From: Maylandia zebra
Lineage: Eukaryota > Chordata > Actinopteri > Cichliformes > Cichlidae
NCBI RefSeq assembly: GCF_041146795.1
Contig: NC_135186.1
Location: 36,220,867-36,284,866, forward strand
DNA: 64,000 bases
Direction: 5' to 3'
The notes under the pieces were generated by a model. That model ran no database searches and was not told the DNA's origin. It saw only the letters and a program-made list of their open reading frames with translations. This document shows, piece after piece, positions 44,830-56,125 of this stretch (position 1 is the first letter of the stretch; each line of letters opens with the position of its first letter). A program made the position numbers and the translations under genes.

Positions 44830-47800
44830 AAGATAAGATAAGATAAGATAACCTTTATTAGTCCCACACGTGGGAAATTTGTTTTGTCACAGCAGGAAGT
44901 GGACAGTGCAAAAGTTATGAGGCAAAAATTAGAATACAATAAGAATAAATACAGTACACAACTGTACAGAATAGAATAAAATAAAATACTATATACAGTA
45001 GAATAAAATAAAATAAATATACAATAAGATAAAAATAGAATACAAATACAAATACTATATACAACTGAGTAAAAATACAACGATGACAGAAAGGATTATT
45101 GCACTTAGTATTATTGCATATGTATGGATGTGTGTGCTTGATCAGTTAAAGTCTTTGTTGTGGAGTCTGACAGCAGTGGGGAGGAAAGACCTGCGAAATC
45201 TCTCCGTCCCACACCGTGGGTGCCGCAGTCTCCCACTGAAGGAGCTGCTCAGTGCTGTCACAGTCTGCTGCATGGGGTGGGAGATGTTGTCCATCAGGGA
45301 TGACAGCTTAGCCGCCGTTCTCCTGTCACTCACCACCTCCACTGGGTCCAGAGGGCATCCTAGAACAGAGCTGGCCCTTCGGATCACCCTGTTCAGTCTC
45401 TTCCTGTCCCCAGCAGAGATGCTGCCGCCCCAGCAGACCACACCATAAAAGATAGCAGAAGCCACAACAGAGTCATAGAATTTCTTCAGGAGTGGGCCCT
45501 CCACTCCAAACGACCTGAGTCTCCACAGCAGGTACAGCCTGCTCTGCCCTTTCCTGTAGAGGGCGTCTGAGTTATGAGTCCAGTCCAGTCTATTGTTCAG
45601 ATGAACACCAAGGTACCTGTGGCTGTCCACAGCCTCAATGTCCATACCTTGGATGTTCAGTGGTTGCAGTGGAGAATGCTTGTGCCTGCGGAAGTCTACC
45701 ACCAGTTCCTTGGTTTTACTGGCGTTGATCTGGAGGTAGTTCAGCTGGCACCAGTCCACAAAGTCTTGGGTCAGACCTCTGTACTCCTTGTTGTCCCCAT
45801 CAGTGATGAGGCCGACTATTGCAGAGTCATCAGAGAACTTCTGCAGGAAGCACTGGGTGGAATTGTGGGAGAAGTCTGCAGTGTAGATGGTGAAGAGGAA
45901 CGGAGCCAGAACCGTTCCCTGTGGGGCCCCCGTACTGCAGACGACCCTGTCCGACACACAGCCCTGAGTCCTCACATACTGTGGTCGGTCGGTGAGGTAG
46001 TCCAGGATCCAGGTAGTGAGGTGATGGTCCACTCCAGAGTTCACCAGCTTGTCCTTTAGAACCGAGGGAAGAATGGTGTTGAAGGCACTGGAGAAATCAA
46101 AGAACATGATTCTCACAGTGCTTCCAGCGGTCTCCAGGTGAGCGAGGGAACGATGTAGGAGGTGAATGACGGCATCATCCGCTCCAATGCCAGGCTGGTA
46201 GGCAAACTGAAGTGGGTCCAGTGATGAGCTTATTAGGCGCCGAAGCTGAGCCAGGACCAACCGCTCCAGGGTCTTCATCAGGTGGGATGTCAGAGCCACC
46301 GGCCTGTAGCTGTTGAGGTCCTTGGGGCGTGAAGTCTTTGGCACTGGTACAACACAGGAGGTTTTCCAGAGCTGTGGGACTCTTCCCAACCTCAGGCTCA
46401 GGTTGAAGAGGTGCTCCATCACCCCACACAGTTGGTCCGCGCAGGACCTGACGACCCTCGAGCTGATGCCATCTGGACCCGCTGCCTTCTTGCCATTAAT
46501 CCTCCTCAGTTCCCTCCTAACCTGGGTGGTTGAGAGAGACAGGCTGGAGCCTTGTGTTGAGTGTGTATTGGATGCTGTTGTTGGGGGTGGGGGGGAGTGA
46601 GCAGGGTGAATAGAGGAGGTGTGAAGTGTCTGAGGTGGAACAGCAGCAGTGGGGGTGGGTGAGTCTGCAGCCGATGTTGCAGACTGCCTCATGGCTGAGT
46701 CAAATCTGTTGAAGAAATGATTCAGTTCATTTGCCCATCTCACATCCCTCCCAGGCAGAGAGTTCTGCTGTTTGTGGCCCGAGATGGTTCTGAGGCCTCT
46801 CCAGACTTCACCAACGTTGTTTTGTTGAAGCTGGTTCTCCATCTTCTGCCTGTAGCTCTCCTTCCCATTCCTTATCAGTCCCCTCAGCTCTCTCTGCACC
46901 CTTTTCAACTCCTCTTTGTCTCTGGATTTGAAGGCCCTCCTCTTCTGCTTGAGGACGGTTTTAATTTCTGGGGTAATCCAAGGTTTGTTGTTGGAGAAAC
47001 ACCGTACAGTCCTGGTAGGTACAGTGTTATCCACACAGAAGTTTATATAGTCAGTAATGCATGTAGTAAGGCTGTCGATGTCCTCACCGTGGTCATCACA
47101 AATCACCTCCCACACAGTCGACTCAAAACAATCCTTAAGAGCCTCCTCGCTCTCCTCTGACCATCTCTGTACTGTGCGGGTGGCTGGTGGCTCCCTGCGC
47201 ACTAAGGGCTCATACACAGGGACAAGGTGCACCAGGTTGTGATCAGATCTGCCCAGGGGAGGGAGAGGTGATGAACTGTATGCCTCTTCTGCATTGGCAT
47301 ACAGTAAGTCCAGTGTTTTATTGACTCTGGTTGGGCAGGTCACATACTGGGTGAAGGTGGGCAGTGTGGAGTCCAGTGAGGCATGATTGAAGTCCCCTGA
47401 TATTATGAGAAGGGCTCTCGGTGATTGTGTTTGCAGTCTGCTGACCACAGAGTGGAGAGAGTCACAGGCTGCATCCGCGTTGGCCGAGGGGGGGACATAC
47501 GCTGTTATCGCGATAACATGCGAGAACTCCCGGGGCAGGTAGTACGGACGCATGCTAATGGCTAACAGCTCAATGTCTCTGCTGCAGAGTTGCTCTTTTA
47601 CAGTGATGTGCCCAGGGTTACACCATCTGTCGTTCACAAAAACTGCCAGTCCCCCTCCTTTCCTCTTACCGCTGTCTCTGGTCCTGTCCGCTCGCAGCAG
47701 CTGGAATCCCGGTAGTGTCACGCTTGTGTCCGGAGTTAGCGATGTTAGCCACGACTCCGTTAGCATCATGATGCTACATTGCCGGTACTCCCTCTGTGAC

Positions 47801-48059
47801 CAGGTTAGCGACATGAGCTCATCCATCTTATTGGGCAAAGATCTTACGTTTCCAATAATTACAGAAGGAAGAGATGGTCGATAACGTCTCCTTCTCAGGC
47901 GACGGCGCTCCTTCCCAGCACGACACCCCCGTCTTTTCCTCCTCAGCTCGCTGGGAATATCGGGTCTGTCCGCCGGCAGTACCGCTGCAGGACTCAGCGC
48001 TAACAGCTGATCCTTACTGTAAACAAAGGATCTCTGCTCTGGGTCCCCAGACACGGGTG
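44830..48059 (-). mobile_element. L2-type LINE with ATAAG tail
   Basis: The minus-strand element has a tandem ATAAG/CTTAT tail at its 3' end (44830-44852) and a 970-codon ORF. It sits in LINE-A between an aaaaaagcataaaat / aaaaaagtagaaat pair (44815-44829 and 48060-48073), an imperfect target duplication. Its 5' end lies right at the ORF, so it is probably slightly 5'-truncated. Confidence 0.88.
45142..48054 (-). CDS. L2-type LINE ORF: endonuclease and reverse transcriptase
   Basis: The open frame of 970 codons has no ATG at its first position (GTG at 48052-48054), so the true N-terminus is probably missing. Endonuclease motifs: VRSLPNKMDEL, LTESWL, GDFNHASL and the closing SDHNLVHL. A serine/proline/threonine-rich linker (about residues 470-520) leads to the RT: GKKAAGPDGISSRVV, VVPVPKTSRP, PVALTSHLMKTLERL, the FFDFSSAFNTI block, GAPQGTVLAPFLF, catalytic FSDDSAIVG, and the C-terminal FYGVVCWGG and FRRSFLP. 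The catalytic box has FSDD instead of the commoner FADD. Apart from the missing start it looks intact, so this copy may be recent. Confidence 0.88.
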   Translation of the reverse strand: MSGDPEQRSFVYSKDQLLALSPAAVLPADRPDIPSELRRKRRGCRAGKERRRLRRRRYRPSLPSVIIGNVRSLPNKMDELMSLTWSQREYRQCSIMMLTESWLTSLTPDTSVTLPGFQLLRADRTRDSGKRKGGGLAVFVNDRWCNPGHITVKEQLCSRDIELLAISMRPYYLPREFSHVIAITAYVPPSANADAACDSLHSVVSRLQTQSPRALLIISGDFNHASLDSTLPTFTQYVTCPTRVNKTLDLLYANAEEAYSSSPLPPLGRSDHNLVHLVPVYEPLVRREPPATRTVQRWSEESEEALKDCFESTVWEVICDDHGEDIDSLTTCITDYINFCVDNTVPTRTVRCFSNNKPWITPEIKTVLKQKRRAFKSRDKEELKRVQRELRGLIRNGKESYRQKMENQLQQNNVGEVWRGLRTISGHKQQNSLPGRDVRWANELNHFFNRFDSAMRQSATSAADSPTPTAAVPPQTLHTSSIHPAHSPPPPTTASNTHSTQGSSLSLSTTQVRRELRRINGKKAAGPDGISSRVVRSCADQLCGVMEHLFNLSLRLGRVPQLWKTSCVVPVPKTSRPKDLNSYRPVALTSHLMKTLERLVLAQLRRLISSSLDPLQFAYQPGIGADDAVIHLLHRSLAHLETAGSTVRIMFFDFSSAFNTILPSVLKDKLVNSGVDHHLTTWILDYLTDRPQYVRTQGCVSDRVVCSTGAPQGTVLAPFLFTIYTADFSHNSTQCFLQKFSDDSAIVGLITDGDNKEYRGLTQDFVDWCQLNYLQINASKTKELVVDFRRHKHSPLQPLNIQGMDIEAVDSHRYLGVHLNNRLDWTHNSDALYRKGQSRLYLLWRLRSFGVEGPLLKKFYDSVVASAIFYGVVCWGGSISAGDRKRLNRVIRRASSVLGCPLDPVEVVSDRRTAAKLSSLMDNISHPMQQTVTALSSSFSGRLRHPRCGTERFRRSFLPTAVRLHNKDFN

Positions 48060-48071
48060 AAAAAAGTAGAA

Positions 48072-50453
48072 ATGACCGACGAATTCCTAAACACTATGTA
48101 CAGTTTGAGTTTACATCCTAAAATAACCAGGCCTAGCAGAATTACACCACATTGTGCCACCTTACTTGACAATATTTTCACTAACAATATGGAAAACAAC
48201 ATTGTGAGCGGATTATTAATTAATGACATCAGTGATCACCTACCAGTTTTTGCAGTTTATGACACTAATTATAAGAAAAATCAGCATGAAGAACAACTGA
48301 GATACAGACGTGTAAGGACAGAAGAAACTATGACTGCATTTAAGAACGATCTATTAAATCAGGACTGGGACAATGTGTACAAAGAAGCTGATATTGATAT
48401 TGCATATGGCATATTTTTAAGAATATTCATGGAGTTGTACGATAAAAACTGTCCAACAATAAAATACAACAGAAAGCACAAATATTCAGATAGACCATGG
48501 CTCACTAAGGGTTTACAAAATGCATGTAAAAAGAAAAATACACTCTATAGGGAATACCTAAAACAAAGAACAAAAGATGCTGAAAATAAATATAAAAAAT
48601 ACAAAAATAAGTTGACCAATATTATACGTGTATGTAGAAAGGAGTATTATAGTAAAATATTGAACAACAATAAACATAATATGAAAGGAATATGGGATGT
48701 TTTAAACGGTATCATTAAAAATAATTCTGGACAACAAAGTTATCCACAATACTTTATCGATAATGGCAATATTATGGAAAACACTGCTGATAAGGTCAAC
48801 AGCTTTAATCATTATTTTGTAAATATTGGACCAAAACTGGCAGAACAAATTCCTGAGTCACTGCCATCAGTAGAATGTAGTGAAAACCTGATTGATAGGA
48901 ACCCTAACTCAATGTTCCTCACATCAGTGGAGGAAAAAGAAATAATTGACATTGTACACATGTGTAAATATAAAACATCTACTGATTGTAATGATATTGA
49001 CATGAAAATCGTCAAGAAGGTCATTGAAGGAATTGTAGGACCTCTAACATATATTTGCAACTTATCATTTCAGACGGGAAAAGTGGCAAACAAAATGAAA
49101 ATAGCTAAAGTTGTGCCGCTGTATAAAACCGGGGATAGACGCCACTTCACAAATTACAGGCCTGTTTCTTTACTACCACAATTCTCCAAAATCCTAGAAA
49201 ACCTGTTTAATAAACGATTAGACAAATTCTTAGATAAATATAAATTACTCTCTGACAGTCAATATGGATTCAGATCAAAAAGATCAACATCTCTGGCATT
49301 AATCGAATCAATTGAGGAGATTACGAATGCTATAGATCAGAAACAGTATGCAGCTGGAGTATTTCTGGATCTCAAGAAAGCATTCGACACAATCAATCAT
49401 GACATATTAATTAATAAACTGGAACGGTATGGGATTAGGGGGGTTGTACTGCAATGGGTGAAAAATTATTTAAGTGACCGGAAACAATTTGTGAAGCTGG
49501 GTGTCCATTCCTCATCATGCTTGGACATTGCTTGTGGTGTTCCACAAGGCTCTGTACTGGGTCCAAAATTATTTATTATTTATATAAATGATATTTGTAA
49601 GGCATCTGATATATTAAAATTTGTATTATTTGCAGATGACACAAATATTTTTTGTTCTGGGGGGAATCTAAAGGAGCTGCTGGATACAATTACTTCAGAA
49701 ATGTGCAAAATTAAAAAATGGTTTAACAGGAACAAACTATCGCTAAATCTAAGTAAAACTAAAATTATCTTATTTGGGAATTCCCTTAGAAATGCACAAG
49801 TGCAGATTCATGTAGATGGTGTGGAAATTGAAAGAGTACTTGAACATAAGTTTCTTGGTGTGATTATAGATGATAAATTAAACTGGAAATCTCATATAAA
49901 TCATATACATAACAAAATTTCAAGAAGTGTCTCAATCTTGAGTAAAGTAAAACACATTCTGGACCACAAATCACTCCACATTCTCTATTGTTCCCTGATT
50001 GCACCGTATTTGAATTACTGTGCAGAGGTTTCGAGCAATACTTACAAATGTTCGCTATCATCAATCTTTATATTACAAAAAAGGGCCATAAGGATAATCC
50101 ATAAAACTGGTTACAGAGATCATACAAATCCACTATTCTTAAAATCAAAAATTCTAAAATTCACAGATCTGGTTCATTTTCTCACAGCACAAATTATATA
50201 TAAAGCAATAAATAACCTGCTTCCTGACAATATTCTAAAAATGTTTTCTAAAAGGGAACGGGGATACAATTTGAGGGGGGAATTAAATTTAAAACATCCT
50301 CGTATCCGTACAACATTAAAAAAATTTTGCATCTCTGTGAGTGGAGTGAAGCTGTGGAACAGACTAAGTAAAGATATGAAGCAATGTCCAAGCATGGCGC
50401 AGTTTAAAAGCGGTTTAAGGATACGGTTTTTACAGGGTACAGGGAAAAGGTAG
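48072..50453 (+). pseudogene. LINE-A reverse transcriptase, second part
   Basis: After the L2 insertion LINE-A resumes at MTDEFLNTMYSLSL, then LLDNIF and the endonuclease end SDHLPVFAVY. The RT follows: VVPLYKTGDRRHFTNYRPVS, YGFRSKRSTSLAL, FLDLKKAFDTINHDIL, GVPQGSVLGPKLF and catalytic FADDTNIF. The C-terminus, ILQKRAIRIIHKTGYRDH and SGVKLWNRLS, ends at 50453. This half has no internal stop. The open stretch upstream to 47874 is antisense L2 sequence and does not belong to the gene. Confidence 0.85.
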
Positions 50454-50519
50454 AGATTTGATAGGGTGTTCTTGTCTAATATTTTCATGTGTGTGCGCAT
50501 GCACGGGTTTGTTGGTATG

Positions 50520-50520
<1 letters not shown>

Positions 50521-50594
<74 letters not shown>
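50521..50594. repeat. (TA)n microsatellite, left of the retrovirus
   Basis: About 74 bases of TA directly abut the 5' LTR. A second run (61505-61554) abuts the 3' LTR. The retrovirus evidently inserted inside one TA array, which hides the exact target duplication. Confidence 0.95.
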
Positions 50595-50597
<3 letters not shown>

Positions 50598-51472
50598 GGG
50601 GATGAACAGAAAAGTATTTTACCAGCATAATATAATCTGCAGTATGATCATTGCTTTAACAATGTAACAGATAGCTTTAAGATGGCCTTAAGATGTTTAT
50701 GATGATATTAACTTTATATCTCAGGTGCAGTTATAACTATTTTATACATATTGCATATCTGTGCTTATTTGAGTTGATGTTCAGGTTCTTTAAAGGTTTT
50801 AAGCCTCACTGACGTGACTGTTCAGGTGATACATGCTGAGGGAAAACTAGAACATAGAAGGAATTGCAATACATGCTTACAAAACACTTATATCAGGTCA
50901 TTTTATATTAAGGTTTTAGTAGAGGTTCTTGGTTAAAACATTTATTTGGTAGAAGACATACACATAGTCTCAGTGAGCTTCTGGTCTAGTGAAAGGTCAG
51001 AAGTGCAACAGGTGAATTGAGAAAGAGCATTTGAGGACGAGACACAGACAGTAGGAGGTGAAGAGGTGACACAAAGAGCATGTGAGGTCAACACGTACAC
51101 ACACATTAGTTAAGATTTATTTAGAGGAGAGATTAGTTAGGTCTAGACGAGAAAGAGGAACAATTCATTTTAAGATAAGAACGGAAAGTACCAAGCCATG
51201 AAAATAGAAGATGATTTTCTGGGTGAAAAGTCATGATGATGTTGATCTGATCTATGTATAAAATGTACCGGTGACGCATGAAGGGGCGTCAGTAAACAAA
51301 CCCTGATGTTATAAAATAATTGTTTGTGCCTTAGTAAGTTGAAGATCAATTGCTGTTTTCAGTGATCTTCCCACGTGTGAATTAAAATCTTCGTTTGACT
51401 TCACCCGGCCGGACCAGTGTGGTTATTTTTCGATCACCTCTTGTACCCTTTCTCAACTTTTGAATCTTAACA
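50595..51472 (+). repeat. 5' LTR of the retrovirus
   Basis: Starts TGTGGGGATGAAC and ends GAATCTTAACA. A TATA box (TATAAAA) is at 51257-51263 and an ATTAAA poly(A) signal at 51381-51386. This gives a U3 of roughly 690 bp and a short R. The CCCGGCCGG and following segment would lie in or next to U5. Confidence 0.93.
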
Positions 51473-51495
51473 TTTGGGGGCTTCGTCCGGTGGTT
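51473..51495 (+). other. Putative primer-binding site
   Basis: Just after the LTR and two T residues the sequence reads TGGGGGCTTCGTCCGG. It resembles the tRNA-Pro binding site of gammaretroviruses, with one extra T. The primer tRNA is therefore a guess. Confidence 0.5.
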
Positions 51496-53734
51496 GAGTA
51501 AGGGAGAAAAGTGGAGGTGTGAGCGGTGGTCCGAGGTGGTCAGACGGGCAGACTTGGCCAGTGGTCAAAAGTGAGTGGACGCACGCCGGCGCATCATATT
51601 TAAAAAAGGTAAGACACTACCTGTTGAATTATTTCCAAAGTGTGTCAAATTGGGCTGTGAAAATTAAAAGTCTACCCACTGAAATTACTGGTGCATGTCT
51701 GTTTTGATTTTGATAAGAATCTGAGGATTTAAAGCAGTTGGACTGCTGGTAATGATTGAATGCGGTTGGACCGTTTAGTATGTTAGGGAATCTGCTTATT
51801 TTTTGGTTATAAGGTTGGACCTGCTTCAGTTATACACTTGTTTTGGGTGTTGATTGTTGTTTCAAAGTATTATAAATTATTTTAGAACGGAACCGTGGGG
51901 GTTCTAGGAAGCGCAGAGCCCGGAGGTTACGCTCCCTCCTTGTCGTGGACGCGCGACATTGACCTCTCGGCGAAGAGGGATAGTTCAGTGTGGCTTAACT
52001 GTGGGGTACAGGGCATCCTGGAATTAAGCTAGGAGTTAGAGTCTCCTTACCGTTTGGAACGGTATCTGCGCTTTTTTGGGCAGCAAAGGTTGGACCTTGG
52101 GTGTTGGACACTTTTAAATTGAGTTAGGGATTTTAGAAATGAGGCCAGAAACAGTTAAAGTCTTGATACTGGTTAATTGATCGCAAAAAACTCAGGGAGT
52201 TTATCGGTTAGACTGTTATGTTAAATTTGTCGAAATTCGATAGGTGTTAAAACGTTTAAAATCTGTGCAGTTGTAAATATAAGACGTCTCTGTAATAAAA
52301 AAAGATCTCTGTGGGTCGAGTCAGCAATGCACTGACTGCCTGCTGCCATTTTTAGATGGAGAGTGTGTGTGCATGCAAATGAGGCAGCTGATGCAGAGCG
52401 CATGAGAGGACTATGCTTTCGGTTTCGTGTGTTATTCAGCTCTATAACTATTGTTTGCAAATGTGGATAAATGTCTGCAATTAAAATGCTGGCTTAGTAA
52501 ATAAAAACATTGTAAATATATGAATGGTGACAGCGTTTCAAAATAGAATATAAGAATTGTTTGTGTGTAAAACCAACGTTTAGGTAAGAAGATTTAAGGT
52601 GGATTTGAAGGCATAAACAAAAAAATAAAAGGGTTACAGTCTGCAAGTGTTGTTAATTCATGAGCTGACTGGATGCAGAGTAAGTGGAGTGGTCATCCTG
52701 AGAGGATTGAATGATGCTCTAACTCTGTGGTCAAGTCAGACATAGGCTTTAAGTAACCATGAGCCACTAATAAGCGTGACAGATTAATGAGTATGTGTAA
52801 ATTGAACTTGTTAAATAGCCTTAATAGAAGTAACTCAATGAACACGCAATAAAGTGGACTTTTTAGGGGTAGTTTACCACTGATACCATAAAAAGCAACT
52901 TAATTAGTAGTTCAATAACAAATTTTAAAGATAACCTTTGTTATTTGATAAGAGAGAGAAAAATTCAGGTTACATATAGTAAATAAATAAGGAAATGTTA
53001 ATCTCTGCGTCATTCCACACTGAAATTTCAATTGTAGGGGATCATTTGGAGGTGAATTGTGTAGGACACGGGGAGACAGAAGAATCTCCCCATGAGTTTT
53101 CGGTGCGCATAGAAATTGAGGAGGCTGAACTGGAAGCCTGCCTGGGTCGTTGTTTTTGTTTATTTGAGGGTCTGCTGGAAATTTGTGAGAACGACCACCT
53201 TGATATGTGGGAGCCTTCTCGGGCAGCGATTTTTTTGTTAAACCTGTGGCAGGCTGTGCAAAATGGAGAAAGCTTTGACATAATGACATAAAGGTGATTT
53301 CTTGGTTTTAGATTTATTAGTACGGGACAAGTTGAGGGACCCTTGAGGGTGTGTTGCTGTAAAGTATATAAGGGACGCGCAGTGCCGTTAATGGGTTTAA
53401 AATAAATGAAAAAACGGAAAACACTAATCCGAGGAACTATTGGAGAGGTAAGTATACGGAGGTGAGCGCGTTGCGCATAAGGGTTGCTGGTGTCATATAT
53501 TAACACTTTGAGGGCGAATAATTTTGATTGAGTGTTAACGCTTGAGAACGCGAGGACAGCGTTTAAAGTGCTGGGTTAAACTTTGTGTGTCACCGAGCAG
53601 GGGAAGAGGAGCCAGTGGTTGCGAGAACAGCGAGACGAAGACTGAAACCGAAAGTTAAGCGTGTCTGGGTGACCTAGACCTAGAAGGTGGAGTCGACCAA
53701 CGCCGTTGGAAGAGGTAAGTCTGTGTTTCAGAGA
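51496..53734 (+). other. Long retroviral leader with two splice-donor-like sites
   Basis: About 2.2 kb lies between the primer site and the gag ATG. GAGAG|GTAAGT at 53448 and AAGAG|GTAAGT at 53715 are consensus donors; the second lies upstream of the gag ATG (53735). Spliced messages were probably once used for env. A 98-codon ORF is embedded at 52995-53291. Confidence 0.55.
52995..53291 (+). CDS. Leader ORF of the retrovirus, 98 codons, unknown function
   Basis: This ATG-initiated ORF lies upstream of gag and encodes an acidic protein (MLISASFHTEISIVGDHLEV ... EIEEAELEACLGRCFCLFEG ... LLNLWQAVQNGESFD). It has a cysteine pair (CLGRCFC) and a helical C-terminus with W and L heptad-like spacing. 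I recognise no family. Some epsilonretroviruses carry an accessory gene in this position (orfC of the walleye viruses), but there is no visible sequence relation. It could also be an incidental ORF: 98 codons in a 2.2-kb leader is suggestive only. Confidence 0.4.
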   Translation: MLISASFHTEISIVGDHLEVNCVGHGETEESPHEFSVRIEIEEAELEACLGRCFCLFEGLLEICENDHLDMWEPSRAAIFLLNLWQAVQNGESFDIMT

Positions 53735-56125
53735 ATGGCTGACAGCTCGGGTGCGACACCTAGTGGGAAAAGGGGATGCAAACCTCTGAAGGATCAGCTT
53801 GAACAGCTTAAGAAAGCTATTCGTTTGGCTTCACCTGGAGCATTAAAAGCAGCAGAGAAAGAGTGCCAAGCGATGGAGGTTGAGGTAAGCAAACTTATTA
53901 CATCTCAACAGAAAGGGCTGGGTGATAAAATAGCTCTGAGCCTGGTGTTAAAAACTGAGGGAAAGAGATGTGAACAGAAATTGAAACAATTTGAAGAGGA
54001 GTCCAAGGGACATTCAGTGAACAGGAAAGCCAGAGGAGAAATTAAGGACCTAAAAGAAACTCATGACAGGTGCTGTAAGTGGCTGTTCCTGTGGAGGGCA
54101 GCCTCTTCCTGGATGACAGAAGAGGATGACACAGGAAAATCAGGAGACATGGTGAGTATAATGGAGTCTTTGAAACATTTGAAGGAGGAAAATAAGAAGC
54201 TAAAGGACCAAGTGAAGGACTTGACTCCGAAGGTAGAAGAGGCTAACAGGTATTACACACCGAAACTATATCCTTGGGCCGAATTGGCACGTTGTGCACC
54301 ACCACCACCATATGTCATGCCTGTAATGACCCTTGGAGGGGGACAAGTTCGTGGTCCTGATGGACAGACTGGAGTTGTCCTTGGCGGAATAGCAGATGTT
54401 GAATATACTACTACTCCCCTGAATATCCCTGAAGAAGGGATAAGGGCAGTGGAATGTCAGTCCCAAGATATGGGAGGGAGAATGATAGCCTCAGCTGCAG
54501 ATGAAGGCTCGACCTCGCCTCCCAGTTTGGTGGATAGTGGAAACATCATACGGGCCGAAGTGTCTACAGTGGAACAGCCAAAGCAGGACGGGGAGGCCAA
54601 AAGGACCCCTAGAATGAAGGACAAAATACCACAAGGAGTGATAACCAAGGGAGAACATTGGGAAGGAGAAGTGTATGGACAAATGCATGAGCCCCCACGT
54701 GCGTTAATAGAGGCATTAACGGCATTGGAGGTTATAAAGCAGAGAGTAATGCAGGGAGGGCCAGAAGAGGAGAATGAAGACCGTGCGAGGTCATCAGAAG
54801 AAGAGGATGATGAGGAGGACGAAGATGGAGGAGCTGAGCCCCAACCAAGTACAAGCTTAATTTTGAGGAAAAGAAGTGTGAAGAGAGATCAAGCACAGAG
54901 ACGGCCCATATTTAAGAGCTCAAAGGGAAAAGAAAAGTTGAGGAAGAGTAGAAAAGTGAGTTTTGAACAAGGAGCTCCTGACCCTGGTTTAAATCTGCCT
55001 CTAATAGCAGGTCCAAAGAACGAACCAGTTTATCGCGCCTATAAGGTGAGAGATTTGGAAGCATTGGTTAAACAACTTCCACCAATAACTGAGGGAGGAG
55101 CTAGCTGGTTGAGAAGGCTGGGCGCGCTGACCGAAGGAGAAGAATTAGCGCTGGGCGATTTTCGCGCTTTGGCCGGACGTTGTATGCTGGGTGGTGGGTT
55201 AGCAGATGTAGAGCAGATAGCGCAAACAACCAGATATGCAAATGACCTACAATACCATGAGGTGCAGAATGACTTAGCAGATGCAGTCCGGGAGAAGTAC
55301 CCAACTCCTAACTCTGGAGCCATTCCAAAAATTATTTGGGATCCTAAAAACACACCCAGAGAGTTTTTAGCTAAAGCAAAGGAACAATGGTTGTTAGAAA
55401 CAGGAATACATCCGGGGAAGGAGGGTGAAAGTAGAGCGTGGTTTCGTTCGGCAGTGCTGGCAGGGCTGCCCAACCAGGTTGCAGTTGACTTGGAAAAGAA
55501 CCCAGATTTTGCCGTTGCAGACTCGGTGCAGTGGGAGAGACATGTGACCCACAGACTTCAGCAGGAACAGGATTTGGCAAACAAACAAAAGAAAGAGTTG
55601 GAGGAGGCACAGGCGCAACTGGTAAAGATACAGCTGACGGAGGCGAGAAACAAGGCAGGAGACAGAAAGAAAGAGGATAAAGAGAGCGCAAGGAAAATAA
55701 TGGTGGCAAGGCCCCAGCCTGATCCTGTGCCTGACTGGCCAAATCAGGATCCAGGTCTCTACCCTGACGATCGTTGGCCCGCCAATGCACCAAGGCAGCG
55801 TCAACCAGTGGGGAATTGGGGGACCGGTGGACTGCAGAGAGGGCGTGGTGGATCCGTGAGGGGAGGACAAAGGGCTCGGAATCCGGGGAATCCTGGCAGT
55901 GTGTCTTGGACTGCGTGTCTGAGATGTGGAGCAGAAGGACACTGGGCCCGAGATTGCCCTGAACCGCCGCAGAACTATCAGGGGCGAGGCTATCGATCCC
56001 AGGCACGAGGAGGCCCAAGACAAAGAGCTGCTTACGGGGGAGCACATCAAGCTCCAAACCCGAATGCAGCACCAGCCGCCCAGTACCCAGTAGCTGACTG
56101 GGGCTGGGAGAGGGAGCAATACTGA
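53735..56125 (+). CDS. gag: Gag polyprotein
   Basis: 796 codons from ATG 53735, in a good context (gagaATGGC). The frame is open upstream to 53687, but without an ATG. The N-terminal third is rich in charged helices and probable coiled coil (LKKAIRLASPGALKAAEKEC; SLKHLKEENKKLKDQVKDL). A proline patch CAPPPPYVMP follows, which could act as a late domain. An acidic run, SSEEEDDEEDEDGG, lies near residue 360. The capsid-like part includes YKVRDLEALVKQLPP and FLAKAKEQWLLETG. One CCHC zinc knuckle, CLRCGAEGHWARDC, is encoded at 55916-55957. Gag assembles the particle and packages RNA. The frame ends in TGA at 56123, continuous with pol. Confidence 0.92.
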   Translation: MADSSGATPSGKRGCKPLKDQLEQLKKAIRLASPGALKAAEKECQAMEVEVSKLITSQQKGLGDKIALSLVLKTEGKRCEQKLKQFEEESKGHSVNRKARGEIKDLKETHDRCCKWLFLWRAASSWMTEEDDTGKSGDMVSIMESLKHLKEENKKLKDQVKDLTPKVEEANRYYTPKLYPWAELARCAPPPPYVMPVMTLGGGQVRGPDGQTGVVLGGIADVEYTTTPLNIPEEGIRAVECQSQDMGGRMIASAADEGSTSPPSLVDSGNIIRAEVSTVEQPKQDGEAKRTPRMKDKIPQGVITKGEHWEGEVYGQMHEPPRALIEALTALEVIKQRVMQGGPEEENEDRARSSEEEDDEEDEDGGAEPQPSTSLILRKRSVKRDQAQRRPIFKSSKGKEKLRKSRKVSFEQGAPDPGLNLPLIAGPKNEPVYRAYKVRDLEALVKQLPPITEGGASWLRRLGALTEGEELALGDFRALAGRCMLGGGLADVEQIAQTTRYANDLQYHEVQNDLADAVREKYPTPNSGAIPKIIWDPKNTPREFLAKAKEQWLLETGIHPGKEGESRAWFRSAVLAGLPNQVAVDLEKNPDFAVADSVQWERHVTHRLQQEQDLANKQKKELEEAQAQLVKIQLTEARNKAGDRKKEDKESARKIMVARPQPDPVPDWPNQDPGLYPDDRWPANAPRQRQPVGNWGTGGLQRGRGGSVRGGQRARNPGNPGSVSWTACLRCGAEGHWARDCPEPPQNYQGRGYRSQARGGPRQRAAYGGAHQAPNPNAAPAAQYPVADWGWEREQY

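Noticed and set aside
47874-48071. N-terminal extension of the LINE-A RT frame
   Set aside because: These codons are antisense L2 sequence that happens to stay open. LINE-A coding resumes at 48072.
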